Program-made: the position numbers and the translations under genes
The notes under the pieces: generated by a model
Database searches by the model: none
Seen by the model: the letters and a program-made list of their open reading frames with translations, nothing else
Told to the model about the DNA's origin: nothing
Part shown: in pieces, positions 1-14,000 of the stretch
How positions within the stretch are numbered: position 1 is the first letter of the stretch
Layout: every line of letters begins with the position of its first letter
Source: Fasciola hepatica
Lineage: Eukaryota; Platyhelminthes; Trematoda; Plagiorchiida; Fasciolidae
Length of the DNA stretch: 64,000 nucleotides
NCBI GenBank assembly: GCA_948099385.1
Contig: CANUEZ040000191.1
Location: 4,340,001 to 4,404,000, forward strand
Reading direction: 5' to 3'

Positions 1-3000
1 AAAACCAAGGCATTCCCTTATGAACAATCCACACAGATTGCTCATACAATGCAATAGAGCAGTAGCAGAGTAGATTTGTATAATATGATTCTCCATGCAG
101 CTTGAACACTGAACTGACCATTGAAAATGATGGAAGCACTGTACAGCTGATTGATCCGCTAAGGGAATCATGAGCGTTGCACATGGACAGAGCCCATTCG
201 GAGACACGAAAAAGGGTTGGAGGGAACAAATGTCAGTCGAACACCCAAACCACAAGGCTATCCGATATGGGTCTCAACGCAGTGTTCAACATAAAAAATA
301 TATGATATAGCACAATCATCAAATTCGCTTCGGCTTTCGCTTTCGCTTTGAACGGTAACAACCAAATTCTCGCACACCGATCCAATCCTATGTTCCATCA
401 CTTCTGTGTTTATAGGCCTAAGTAAAACCAAGGCATTCCCTTATGAACAATCCACACAGATTGCTCATAGAATGCAATAGAGCAGTAGCAGAGTAGATTT
501 GTATAATATGATTCACCATGCAGCTTGAACACTGAACTGACCATTGAAAATGATGGAAGCACTGTACAGCTGTTTGATCCGCTAAGGGAATCATGAGCAT
601 TGCACATGGACAGAGCCCACTCGGAGACTCGAACAATGGTTGGGGTGAACGAATGTCAGTCGAACACCCAAACCACAAGGCTATCCGATATGGGTCTCAA
701 CGCTTTGTACACCTTAAAAAAAATATGATATAGCACAATCACCAAATTCGCTTCGGCTTTCGCTTTCGCTTTGAACGGTGTACAACCAAATTCTCGCACA
801 CCGATCCAATCCTATGTTCCATCACTTCTGTGTTTATAGGCCTAAGTAAAACCAAGGCATTCCCTTATGAACAATCCACACAGATTGCTCATACAATGCA
901 ATAGAGCAGTAGCAGAGTAGATTTGTATAATATGATTCTCCATGCAGCTTGAACACTGAACTGACCATTGAAAATGATGGAAGCACTGTACAGCTGTTTG
1001 ATCCGCTAAGGGAATCATGAGCATTGCACATGGACAGATCCCTCTCGGAGACAATAACAATGGTTGGGGTGAAGGATTGTCAGTCGAACACCCAAACCAC
1101 AACGTTTTCCGACATGTGTCTCAACGCATTTTTCAACTAAACACTATATGATATAGCACATTCCCCAAATTGGCTTCGGCTTTCGCTTTCGCTTTGAACG
1201 GTAACAACCAAATGCTCGCACACCGATCCAATCCTATGTTCCATCACTTCTCTATTTATGGGCCAAAGTAAAACCAAGGCATTCCCTTATGAACAATCCA
1301 CACAGATTGCTCATACAATGCAATAGAGCAGTAGCAGAGTAGATTTGTATAATATGATTCTCCATGCAGCTTGAACACTGAACTGACCATTGAAAATGAT
1401 GGAAGCACTGTACAGCTGTTTGATCCGCTAAGGGAATCATGAGCATTGCACATGGACAGAGCCCACTCGGAGACTCGAACAAGGGTTTGGGTGAACGAAT
1501 GTCAGTCGAACACCCAAACCACATGGATATCCCATATGGGTCTGAACACTTTGTTCAACATATACACTACATGATATAGCACAATCCCCAAATTGGCTTC
1601 GGCTTTCGCTTTCGCTTTGAACGGTAACAACCAAATTCTCGCACACCGATCCAATCCTATGTTCCATCACTTCTCTATTTATGGGCCTAAGTAAAACCAA
1701 GGCATTCCCTTATGAACAATCCACACAGATTGCTCATACAATGCAATAGAGCAGTAGACTAGTAGATTTGTATAATATGATTCTCCATGCAGCTTGAACA
1801 CTGAACTGACCATTGAAAATGATGGAAGCACTGTACAGCTGTTTGATCCGCTAAGGGAATCATGAGCATTGCACATGGACAGAGCCCACACGGAGACAAT
1901 AACAAGGGTTGGGGTGAACGATTGTCAGTCGAACACCCAAACCACAAGGCTATCCGGTATGTGTCTGAAAGGTTCGTTCAACATATGCACTACATGATAT
2001 AGCACAATCCCTAAATTGGCTTCGGCTTTCGCTTTCGCTTTGAACGGTAACAACCAAATTCTCGAACACCGATCCAATCCTATGTTCCATCACTTCTCTA
2101 TTTATGGGCCTAAGTAAAACCAAGGCATTCCCTTATGAACAATGCCCACTCAGATTGCTCATACAATGCAATAGAGCAGTAGCAGAGTAGATTTGTATAA
2201 TATGATTCTCCATGCAGCTTGAACACTGAACTGACCATTGAAAATTATCGAAGCACTGTACATATGTTTGATCCGCTAAGGGAATCATGAGCTTTGCACA
2301 TGGACAGAACCCACACGGAGACACGAACAAGGGTTGGGGTTAACGAATGTCAGTCGAACACCCAAACCACAAGGCTATCCGACATGTGACTTAACGCATT
2401 GTTCAAATAAACACTACATGATATAGCACAATCCCCAAATTGGCTTCGGCTTTCGCTTTCGCTTTGAACGGTAACAACCAAATTCTCGCACACCGATCCA
2501 ATCCTATGTTCCATCACTTCTGTATTTATGGGCCTAAGTAAAACCAAGGCATTCCCTTATGAACAATCCACACAGATTGCTCATACAATGCAATAGAGCA
2601 GTAGCAGAGTAGATTTGTATAATATGATTCTCCATGCAGCTTGAACACTGAACTGACCATTGAAAATGATGGAAGCACTGTACAGCTGTTTGATCCGCTA
2701 AGGGAATCATGAGCATTGCACATGGACAGAGCCCACACGGAGACACGAACAAGGGTTGGGGTGAACGAATGTCAGTCGAACACCCAAACCACAAGGCTAT
2801 ACGACATGTGACTCAAAGCTTTCTTCAACATATACAATACCTGATATAGCACAATCCCCAAATTGGCTTCGGCTTTCGCTTTTGCTTTGAACGGTAACAA
2901 CCAAATTCTCGCACACCGATCCAATCCTATGTTCCATCACTTCTGTATTTATGGGCCTAATTAAAACCAAGGCATTCCCTTATAAACAATCCCCACACAG

Positions 3001-3809
3001 ATTGCTCATACAATGCAATAGAGCAGTAGCAGAGTAGATTTGTATAATATGATTCTCCATGCAGCTTGAACACTGAACTGACCATTGAAAATGATGGAAG
3101 CACTGTACAGCTGTTTGATCCGCTAAGGGAATCATGAGCATTGCACATGGACAGATCTCACTCGGAGACACTAACAAGGGTTGGGGTGAACGATTGTCAG
3201 TCGAACACCCAAACCACAAGGCTATCCGATATCGGTCTCAACGCTTTGGTCGACATATGCAATACCTGATATAGCACAATCCCCAAATTGGCTTCGGCTT
3301 TCGCTTTCGCTTTGAACGGTAACAACCAAATTCTCGCACACCGATCCAATCCTATGTTCCATCACTTCTCTATTTATGGGCCTAAGTAAAACCAAGGCAT
3401 TCCCTTATGAACAATCCACACAGATTGCTCATACAATGCAATAGAGCAGTAGCAGAGTAGATTTGTTAAATATGATTCTCCATGCAGCTTGAACACTGAA
3501 CTGACCATTGAAAATGATGGAAGCACTGTACAGCTGTTTGATCCGCCAAGGGAATCATGAGCATTGCACATGGACAGAGCCCACACGGAGACACGAACAA
3601 GGGTTGGGTAAACGAATGTCAGTCGAACACCCAAACCACAAGGCTATCCGATATTGTTCTGAACGCTTTGTTCAACATATACAATACATGATATAGCACA
3701 ATCCCCAAATTGGCTTCGGCTTTCGCTTTCGCTTTGAACGGTAACAACCAAATTCTCGCACACTGATCCAATCCTCTGTTCCATACCTTCTCTATTTATG
3801 GGCCTAAGT
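1..3809. repeat. Units 1-9, diverse monomers
   Basis: Unit starts are 1, 424, 848, 1270, 1693, 2116, 2540, 2963 and 3388. Unit 1 carries private changes (gagcgttgc; a cgaaaaaggg form of window 1). Unit 2 has an extra tg in gaacggtgtacaacc, and unit 8 has a 2-bp insertion (aatccccacacag). I see no clear higher-order period here. Neighbouring units differ at many sites, as expected of a segment not recently re-amplified. Confidence 0.9.
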
Positions 3810-4224
3810 AAAACCAAGGCATTCCTTCATGAACAATCCACACAGATTGCTCATACAATGCAATAGAGCAGTAGCAGAGTAGATTTGTATAATATGATTC
3901 ACCATGCAGCTTGAACACTGAACTGACCATTGAAAATGATGGAAGCACTGTACAGCTGTTTGATCCGCCAAGGGAATCATGAGCATTGCACATGGACAGA
4001 GCCCACACGGAGACACGAACAAGGGTTGGGTGAACGAATGTCAGTCGAACACCCAAACCACAAGGCTATCCGATTTGTGTCTGAAAGCTTTGTACAACAT
4101 TTACACTACATGATATAGCACAATCCCCAAATTGGCTTCGGCTTTCGCTTTTGCTTGGAACGGTAACAACCAAATTCTCGCACACCGATCCAATCCTATG
4201 TTCCATCGCTTCTCTATTTATGGG

Positions 4225-4232
4225 TATAAATA
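4225..4232 (+). promoter_or_regulatory. TATA-box-like octamer created by a monomer variant
   Basis: The usual junction gggcctaagtaaaacc reads gggtataaataaaacc here, giving a perfect TATAAATA. It matches the eukaryotic TATA consensus, but nothing else supports a promoter. Identical octamers lie at 5070-5077, 7187-7194 and 8032-8039 through the local duplications. Confidence 0.25.
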
Positions 4233-5922
4233 AAACCAAGGCATTCCCTAATGAACAATCCACACAGATTGCTCATACAATGCAATAGAGCAGTAGCAGA
4301 GAAGAGATGTATAATATGATTCTCCATGCAGCTTGAACACTGAACTGACCATTGAAAATTATGGAAGCACTGTACAGCTGTTTGATTCGCTAAGGGAATC
4401 ATGAGCATTGCACATGGACAGAGCCCACACGGAGACACGATCAAGGGTTGGGTGAACGATTGTCAGTCGAACACCCAAACCACAAGGCTATCCGATATCG
4501 GTCTCAACGCTTTGTTCAACATATACACTACATGATATTGCACAATCCACAAATTGGCTTCGGCCTCCGCTTTGGCTTCGAACGGTAACAACCAAATTCT
4601 CGCACACCGATCCAATCCTATGTTCCATCACTTCTCTATTTATGGGCCAAAGTAAAACCAAGGCATTCCCTTATGAACAATTCACACAGATTGCTCATAC
4701 AATGCAATAGAGCAGTAGCAGAGTAGATTTGTATAATACGATTCTCCATGCAGCTTGAACACTGAACTGACCATTGAAAATGATGGAAGCACTGTACAGC
4801 TGTTTGCTCCGCCAAGGGAATCATGAGCATTGCACATGGACAGAGCCCACTCGGAGACACGAACAAGGGTTGGGGTGAACGAATGTCAGTCGAACACCCA
4901 AACCACAAGGCTATCTGATTTGTGTCTGAAAGATTTGTACAACATTTACACTACATGATATAGCACAATCCCCAAATTGGCTTCGGCTTTCGCTTTTGCT
5001 TGGAACGGTAACAACCAAATTCTCGCACACCGATCCAATCCTATGTTTCATCGCTTCTCTATTTATGGGTATAAATAAAACCAAGGCATTCCCTAATGAA
5101 CAATCCACACAGATTGCTCATACAATGCAATAGAGCAGTAGCAGAGAAGAGATGTATAATATGATTCTCCATGCAGCTTGAACACTGAACTGACCATTGA
5201 AAATTATGGAAGCACTGTACAGCTGTTTGATTCGCTAAGGGAATCATGAGCATTGCACATGGACAGAGCCCACACGGAGACACGATCAATGGTTGGGTGA
5301 ACGATTGTCAGTCGAACACCCAAACCACAAGGCAATCCGATATCGGTCTCAACGCTTTGTTCAACATATACACTACATGATATTGCACAATCCACAAATT
5401 GGCTTCGGCCTCCGCTTTGGCTTCGAACGGTAACAACCAAATTCTCGCACACCGATCCAATCCTATGTTCCATCACTTCTCTATTTATGGGCCGAAATAA
5501 AACCAAGGCATTCCCTTATGAACAATCCACACAGATTGCTCATACAATGCAATAGAGCAGTAGCAGGGTAGATTTGTATAATACGATTCTCCATGCAGCT
5601 TGAACACTGAACTGACCATTGAAAATGATGGAAGCACTGTACAGCTGTTTGATCCGCTAAGGGAATCATGAGCATTGCACATGGACAGAGCCCACACGGA
5701 GACACGAACAAGGGTTGGGTGGAACGAATGTCAGTCGAACACCCAAACCACATGACTATCCGATATGGGTCTCAACGCTTTGTTCAACTTAAATAATACA
5801 TGTTATAGTACAATACCCCAATTTGGATTCGGTTTTCACATTGGATTTGAACGGTAACAACCAAATTCGCGAACACCGATCCAATCCTATGTTCCATCAC
5901 TTCTCTATTTATGGGCCTAAGT
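4232..5922. repeat. Nested two-unit (845-bp) duplication in the seven-unit block
   Basis: Units starting at 4232 and 5077 are 845 bp apart and almost identical. Both have the ggtataaataaaacc head, the gagaagagatgtataa variant and the cctccgctttggcttcg form of window 3. The differences I see are caagggt against caatggt and ggctatcc against ggcaatcc. Their partners at 4654 and 5499 are related but have more differences. The pair recurs at 7194-8884 because the larger block was copied afterwards. Confidence 0.85.
5070..5077 (+). promoter_or_regulatory. TATA-box-like octamer, second copy
   Basis: Same TATAAATA at a unit junction, 845 bp after the first copy and produced by the nested two-unit duplication. 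No supporting promoter element is seen. Confidence 0.22.
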
Positions 5923-7186
5923 AAAACCAAGGCATTCCCTTATGAACAATCCCCACACAGATTGCTCATACAATGCAATAGAGCAGTAGCAGAGTAGATT
6001 TGTATAATATGATTCTCCATGCAGCTTGAACACTGAACTGACCATTGAAAATTATGGAAGCACTGTACAGCTGTTTGATCCGCTAAGGGAATCATGATAA
6101 TTGCACACGGACAGAGCCCACTCGGAGACACGAACAAGGGTTGGGGTGAACGAATGTCAGTCGAACACCCAAACCACAAGGCTATCCGATATGGGTCTCA
6201 ACGCTTTGTTCAACATATACGCTACATGATATAGCAAGATCCCCAAAATGGATTCGGCTTTCACATTGGCTTTGAACGGTAACAACCAAATTCTCGCACA
6301 CCGATCCAATCCTATGTTCCATCACTTCTCTATTTATGGGCCTAAGTAAAACCAAGGCATTTCCTTATGAACAATCCACACAGATTGCTCATACAATGCA
6401 ATAGAGCGGTAGCAGTGTAGATTTGTATAATATGATTCTCCATGCAGCTTGAACACTGAACTGACCATTGAAAATGATGGAAGCACTGTACAGCTGATTG
6501 ATCCGCTAAGGGAAACATGAGCATTGCACATGGACAGAGCCCACACGGGGACACGAACAAGGGTTGGGGTTAACGAATGTCAGTCGAACACCCAAACCAC
6601 ATGTCTATCCGATATGGGTCTCAACGCTTTGTTCAACTTAAATAATACATGTTATAGTACAAAACCCCAATTTGGATTCGGTTTTCACATTGGATTTGAA
6701 CGGTAACAACCAAATTCTCGAACACCGATCCAATCCTATGTTCCATCACTTCTATATTTATGGGCCTAAGTAAAACCAAGGCATTCCCTTATGAACAATC
6801 CACACAGATTGCTCATACAATGCAATGGAGCAGTAGCAGAGTAGATTTGTATAATATGATTCTCCATGCAGCTTGAACACTGAACTGACCATTGAAAATG
6901 ATGGAAGCACTGTACAGCTGTTTGATCCGCCAAGGGAATCATGAGCATTGCACATGGACAGAGCCCACACGGAGACACGAACAAGGGTTGGGTGAACGAA
7001 TGTCAGTCGAACACCCAAACCACAAGGCTATCCGATTTGTGTCTGAAAGCTTTGTACAACATTTACACTACATGATATAGCACAATCCCCAAATTGGCTT
7101 CGGCTTTCGCTTTTGCTTGGAACGGTAACAACCAAATTCTCGCACACCGATCCAATCCTATGTTCCATCGCTTCTCTATTTATGGG

Positions 7187-7194
7187 TATAAATA
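7187..7194 (+). promoter_or_regulatory. TATA-box-like octamer, third copy
   Basis: Same TATAAATA, 2962 bp after the first copy and produced by the seven-unit duplication. Confidence 0.22.
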
Positions 7195-8031
7195 AAACCA
7201 AGGCATTCCCTAATGAACAATCCACACAGATTGCTCATACAATGCAATAGAGCAGTAGCAGAGAAGAGATGTATAATATGATTCTCCATGCAGCTTGAAC
7301 ACTGAACTGACCATTGAAAATTATGGAAGCACTGTACAGCTGTTTGATTCGCTAAGGGAATCATGAGCATTGCACATGGACAGAGCCCACACGGAGACAC
7401 GATCAAGGGTTGGGTGAACGATTGTCAGTCGAACACCCAAACCACAAGGCTATCCGATATCGGTCTCAACGCTTTGTTCAACATATACACTACATGATAT
7501 TGCACAATCCACAAATTGGCTTCGGCCTCCGCTTTGGCTTCGAACGGTAACAACCAAATTCTCGCACACCGATCCAATCCTATGTTCCATCACTTCTCTA
7601 TTTATGGGCCAAAGTAAAACCAAGGCATTCCCTTATGAACAATTCACACAGATTGCTCATACAATGCAATAGAGCAGTAGCAGAGTAGATTTGTATAATA
7701 CGATTCTCCATGCAGCTTGAACACTGAACTGACCATTGAAAATGATGGAAGCACTGTACAGCTGTTTGCTCCGCCAAGGGAATCATGAGCATTGCACATG
7801 GACAGAGCCCACTCGGAGACACGAACAAGGGTTGGGGTGAACGAATGTCAGTCGAACACCCAAACCACAAGGCTATCTGATTTGTGTCTGAAAGATTTGT
7901 ACAACATTTACACTACATGATATAGCACAATCCCCAAATTGGCTTCGGCTTTCGCTTTTGCTTGGAACGGTAACAACCAAATTCTCGCACACCGATCCAA
8001 TCCTATGTTTCATCGCTTCTCTATTTATGGG

Positions 8032-8039
8032 TATAAATA
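8032..8039 (+). promoter_or_regulatory. TATA-box-like octamer, fourth copy
   Basis: Same TATAAATA, 2962 bp after the second copy. Confidence 0.22.
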
Positions 8040-9733
8040 AAACCAAGGCATTCCCTAATGAACAATCCACACAGATTGCTCATACAATGCAATAGAGCAG
8101 TAGCAGAGAAGAGATGTATAATATGATTCTCCATGCAGCTTGAACACTGAACTGACCATTGAAAATTATGGAAGCACTGTACAGCTGTTTGATTCGCTAA
8201 GGGAATCATGAGCATTGCACATGGACAGAGCCCACACGGAGACACGATCAATGGTTGGGTGAACGATTGTCAGTCGAACACCCAAACCACAAGGCAATCC
8301 GATATCGGTCTCAACGCTTTGTTCAACATATACACTACATGATATTGCACAATCCACAAATTGGCTTCGGCCTCCGCTTTGGCTTCGAACGGTAACAACC
8401 AAATTCTCGCACACCGATCCAATCCTATGTTCCATCACTTCTCTATTTATGGGCCGAAATAAAACCAAGGCATTCCCTTATGAACAATCCACACAGATTG
8501 CTCATACAATGCAATAGAGCAGTAGCAGGGTAGATTTGTATAATACGATTCTCCATGCAGCTTGAACACTGAACTGACCATTGAAAATGATGGAAGCACT
8601 GTACAGCTGTTTGATCCGCTAAGGGAATCATGAGCATTGCACATGGACAGAGCCCACACGGAGACACGAACAAGGGTTGGGTGGAACGAATGTCAGTCGA
8701 ACACCCAAACCACATGACTATCCGATATGGGTCTCAACGCTTTGTTCAACTTAAATAATACATGTTATAGTACAATACCCCAATTTGGATTCGGTTTTCA
8801 CATTGGATTTGAACGGTAACAACCAAATTCGCGAACACCGATCCAATCCTATGTTCCATCACTTCTCTATTTATGGGCCTAAGTAAAACCAAGGCATTCC
8901 CTTATGAACAATCCCCACACAGATTGCTCATACAATGCAATAGAGCAGTAGCAGAGTAGATTTGTATAATATGATTCTCCATGCAGCTTGAACACTGAAC
9001 TGACCATTGAAAATTATGGAAGCACTGTACAGCTGTTTGATCCGCTAAGGGAATCATGATAATTGCACACGGACAGAGCCCACTCGGAGACACGAACAAG
9101 GGTTGGGGTGAACGAATGTCAGTCGAACACCCAAACCACAAGGCTATCCGATATGGGTCTCAACGCTTTGTTCAACATATACGCTACATGATATAGCAAG
9201 ATCCCCAAAATGGATTCGGCTTTCACATTGGCTTTGAACGGTAACAACCAAATTCTCGCACACCGATCCAATCCTATGTTCCATCACTTCTCTATTTATG
9301 GGCCTAAGTAAAACCAAGGCATTTCCTTATGAACAATCCACACAGATTGCTCATACAATGCAATAGAGCGGTAGCAGTGTAGATTTGTATAATATGATTC
9401 TCCATGCAGCTTGAACACTGAACTGACCATTGAAAATGATGGAAGCACTGTACAGCTGATTGATCCGCTAAGGGAAACATGAGCATTGCACATGGACAGA
9501 GCCCACACGGGGACACGAACAAGGGTTGGGGTTAACGAATGTCAGTCGAACACCCAAACCACATGTCTATCCGATATGGGTCTCAACGCTTTGTTCAACT
9601 TAAATAATACATGTTATAGTACAAAACCCCAATTTGGATTCGGTTTTCACATTGGATTTGAACGGTAACAACCAAATTCTCGAACACCGATCCAATCCTA
9701 TGTTCCATCACTTCTATATTTATGGGCCTAAGT

Positions 9734-11002
9734 AAAACCAAGGCATTCCCTTATGAACAATCCACACAGATTGCTCATACAATGCAATGGAGCAGTAGCA
9801 GAGTAGATTTGTATAATATGATTCTTCATGCAGCTTGAACACTGAACTGACCATTGAAAATGATGGAAGCACTGTACAGCTGATTGATCCGCTAAGGGAA
9901 ACATGAGCATTGCACATGGACAGAGCACACACGGGGACACGAACAAGGGTTGGGGTTAACGAATGTCAGTCGAACACCCAAACCACAAGGCTATCCGATA
10001 TGGGTCTCAACGATTTGTTCAACATATACGCTACATGATATAGCAAGATCCCCAAAATGGATTCGGCTTTCACATTGGCTTTGAACGGTAACAACCAAAT
10101 TCTCGCACACCGATCCAATCCTATGTTCCATCACTTCTCTATTTATGGGCCTAAGTAAAACCAAGGCATTTCCTTATGAACAATCCACACAGATTGCTCA
10201 TACAATGCAATAGAGCGGTAGCAGAGTAGATTTGTATAATATGATTCTCCATGCAGCTTGAACACTGAACTGACCATTGAAAATGATGGAAGCACTGTAC
10301 AGCTGTTTGATCCGCTAAGGGAATCATGATAATTGCACACGGACAGAGCCCACTCGGAGACACGAACAAGGGTTGGGGTGAACGATTGTCAGTCGAACAC
10401 CCAAACCACAAGGCTATCCCATATGGGTCTCAACGCTTTGTTCAACATATACACTACATGATATAGCACAATCCCCAAATTGGCTTCGGCTTTCGCTTTC
10501 GCTTTGAACGGTAACAACCAAATTCTCGCACACCGATCCAATCCTATGTTCCATCACTTCTCCATTTATGGGCCTAAGTAAAACCAAGGCATTCCCTTAT
10601 GAACAATCCACACAGATTGCTCATACAATGCAATAGAGCAGTAGCAGAGTAGATTTGTATAATATGATTCTCCATGCAGCTTGAACACTGAACTGACCAT
10701 TGAAAATGATGGAAGCACTGTACAGCTGTTTGATCCGCTAAGGGAATCATGAGCATTGCACATGGACAGAGCACACACGGGGACACGAACAAGGGTTGGG
10801 GTGAACGAATGTCAGTCGAACACCCAAACCACAAGGCTATCCGATATGGGTCTCAACGCTTTGTTCAACATATACACTACATGATATAGCACAAACCCCA
10901 AATTGGCTTCGGCTTTCGCTTTCGCTTTGAACGGTAACAACCAAATTCTCGCACACCGATCCAATCCTATGTTCCATCACTTCTCTATTTATGGGCCTAA
11001 GT
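9734..11002. repeat. Units 24-26, diverse monomers after the seven-unit block
   Basis: Unit starts are 9734, 10157 and 10580. Unit 24 begins as a third copy of the 6772 unit but diverges from it at base 9826. Unit 25 has the palindromic cccatatggg form of window 2, and its head matches the ggcatttcc variants seen inside the seven-unit block. The segment links the duplicated block to the four-unit repeat. Confidence 0.85.
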
Positions 11003-14000
11003 AAAACCAAGGCATTCCCTTATGAACAATCCACACAGATTGCTCATACAATGCAATAGAGCAGTAGCAGAGTAGATTTGTATAATATGATTCTCCATGC
11101 AGCTTGAACACTGAACTGACCATTGAAAATTATGGAAGCACTGTACAGCTGTTTGATCCGCTAAGGGAATCATGAGCATTGCACATGGACAGAGCACACA
11201 CGGGGACACGAACAAGGGTTGGGGTGAACGAATGTCAGTCGAACACCCAAACCACAAGGCTATCCGATATGGGTCTCAACGCTTTGTTAAACATAAACAC
11301 TACATGATATAGTACAATCCCCAATTTGGATTCGGTTTTCACACTGGATTTAAACGGTAACAACCAAATTCGCGAACACCGATCCAATCCTATGTTCCAT
11401 CACTTATCTATTTATGGGCCTAAGAAAACCAAGGCATTCCCTTATGAACAATCCACACACAGATTGCTCATACAATGCAATAGAGCAGTAGCAGAGTAGA
11501 TTTGTATAATATGATTCTCCATGCAGCTTGAACACTGAACTGACCATTGAAAATGATGGAAGCACTGTACAGCTGTTTGATCCGCTAAGGGAATCATGAG
11601 CATTGCACATGGACAGAGCCCACTCGGAGACACGAACAAGGGTTGGGTTGAACGATTGTCAGTCGAACACCCAAACCACAAGGCTATCCGATATGGGTCT
11701 CAACGCTTTGTTCAACATATGCACTACATGATATAGCAAGATCCCCAAAATGGATTCGGCTTTCACTTTCGCTTTGAACGGTAACAACCAAATTCTCGCA
11801 CACCGATCCAATCCTATGTTCCATCACTTCTCTATTTATGGGCCTAAGTAAAACCAAGGCATTCCCTTATGAACAATCCACACAGATTGCTCATACAATG
11901 CAATAGAGCGGTAGCAGAGTAGATTTGTATAATATGATTCTCCATGCAGCTTGAACACTGAACTGACCATTGAAAATGATGGAAGCACTGTACAGCTGTT
12001 TGATCCGCTAAGGGAATCATGAGCATTGCACATGGACAGAGTACACACGGGGACAGAAACAAGGGTTGGGGTTAACGAATGTCAGTCGAACACCCAAACC
12101 ACAAGGCTATCCGATATGGGTCTCAACGCATTGTTCAACATATACAATACATGATATAGCACAATCCCCAATTTGGATTAGGTTTTCACATTGGATTTTA
12201 ACGGTAACAACCAAATTCTCGCACACCGATCCAATCCTATGTTCCATCACTTCTCTATTTATGGGCCTAAGTAAAACCAAGGCATTTCCTGATGAACAAT
12301 CCATACAGATTGCTCATACAATGCAATAGAGCAGTAGCAGAGTAGATTTGTATAATATGATTCTCCATGCAGCTTGAACACTGAAATGACCATTGAAAAT
12401 GATGGAAGCACTGTACAGCTGTTTGATCCGCTAAGGGAATCATGAGCATTGCACATGGACAGAGCACACACGGGGACACGAACAAGGGTTGGGGTGAACG
12501 AATGTCAGTCGAACACCCAAACCACAAGGCTATCCGATATGGGTCTCAACGCTTTGGTAAACATATACACTACATGATATAGCACAATCCCCAATTTGGA
12601 TTCGGTTTTCACACTGGATTTAAACGGTAACAACCAAATTCTCGCACACCGATCCAATCCTATGTTCCATCACTTCTCTATTTATGGGCCTAAGTAAAAC
12701 CAAGGCATTCCCTTATGAACAATCCACACAGATTGCTCATACAATGCAATAGAGCAGTAGCAGAGTAGATTTGTATAATATGATTCTCCATGCAACTTGA
12801 ACACTGAACTGACCATTGAAAATGATGGAAGCACTGTACAGCTGTTTGATCCGCTAAGGGAATCATGAGCATTGCACATGGACAGAGACCACTCGGAGAC
12901 ACGAACAAGGGTTGGGGTGAACGAATGTCAGTCGAACACCCAAACCACAAGGCTATCCGATATGGGTCTCAACGCTTTGTTCAACATATACACTACATGA
13001 TATAGCACAATCCCCAATTAGGATTCGGTTTTCACACTGGATTTAAACGGTAACAACCAAATTCGCGAACACCGATCCAATCCTATGTTCCATCACTTCT
13101 CTATTTATGGGCCTAAGAAAACCAAGGCATTCCCTTATGAACAATCCACACACAGATTGCTCATACAATGCAATAGAGCAGTAGCAGAGTAGATTTGTAT
13201 AATATGATTCTCCATGCAGCTTGAACACTGAACTGACCATTGAAAATTATGGAAGCACTGTACAGCTGTTTGATCCGCTAAGGGAATCATGAGCATTGCA
13301 CATGGACAGAGCCCACTCGGAGACACGAACAAGGGTTGGGTTGAACGATTGTCAGTCGAACACCCAAACCACAAGGCTATCCCATATGGGTCTCAACGCT
13401 TTGTTCAACATATACACTACATGATATAGCACAATCCCCAAATTGGCTTCGGCTTTCGCTTTCGCTTTGAACGGTAACAACCAAATTCTCGCACACCGAT
13501 CCAATCCTATGTTCCATCACTTCTCCATTTATGGGCCTAAGTAAAACCAAGGCATTCCCTTATGAACAATCCACACAGATTGCTCATACAATGCAATAGA
13601 GCAGTAGCAGAGTAGATTTGTATAATATGATTCTCCATGCAGCTTGAACACTGAACTGACCATTGAAAATGATGGAAGCACTGTACAGCTGTTTGATCCG
13701 CTAAGGGAATCATGAGCATTGCACATGGACAGAGCCCACACGGGGACACGAACAAGGGTTGGGGTTAACGAATGTCAGTCGAACACCCAAACCACAAGGC
13801 TATCCGATATGGGTCTCAACGCATTGTTCAACATATACACTACATGATATAGCACAATCCCCAAATTGGCTTCGGCTTTCGCTTTCGCTTTGAACGGTAA
13901 CAACCAAATTCTCGCACACCGATCCAATCCTATGTTCCATCACTTCTATATTTATGGGCCTAAGTAAAACCAAGGCATTCCTTTATGAACAATCCCCACA

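Larger units (their letters stand above)
3902..6863. repeat. Seven-unit block, copy 1 (2962 bp)
   Basis: This segment matches 6864-9825 at a constant offset of 2962 bp, and I found no mismatch at the many positions compared. The left edge is set by base 3901 (a, against t at 6863). The right edge is set by base 6864 (c, against t at 9826). Both edges fall at about position 92 of a monomer, so the crossover was in register. Unit starts are 3810, 4232, 4654, 5077, 5499, 5923 and 6348. The block includes units with unusual tails, such as ttaaataatacatgttatag near 5788. Confidence 0.93.
6864..9825. repeat. Seven-unit block, copy 2 (2962 bp)
   Basis: This is the second copy of 3902-6863 and follows it with no gap. 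Unit starts are 6772, 7194, 7616, 8039, 8461, 8885 and 9310, each exactly 2962 bp after its partner. Private variants of copy 1 are all repeated here, for example gatcaatggttggg and the gaaataaaacc head near 8455. Either the duplication is very young or the assembly has doubled this segment. Confidence 0.93.

Noticed and set aside
71..100. Bacterial-type -10 element (tgtataatatg) in each unit
   Set aside because: There is no suitable -35 at the right distance, and the context is a eukaryotic-type satellite. An AT-rich coincidence.
39..176. Inverted repeat tgctcat / atgagca at unit positions 39-45 and 170-176, as a possible hairpin
   Set aside because: Seven bases across a ~125-bp loop is weak, and unit 1 already breaks it (atgagcg). 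No sign of compensating changes.
1..423. The unit as an internal part of a retrotransposon or helitron
   Set aside because: No reverse transcriptase, integrase or Rep motifs, no terminal repeats and no target-site duplications. The array is purely head to tail.
4205..4214. atcgcttctc resembling the 5' end of U2 snRNA, with nearby gcctaag in other units
   Set aside because: Ten bases only, in a few units; most units have atcacttctc, and the sequence that follows does not match U2. Chance similarity.
12066..12329. An 87-codon plus-strand frame crossing a unit junction
   Set aside because: It opens only because of local variants in one unit, and neighbouring copies of the same sequence carry stops.
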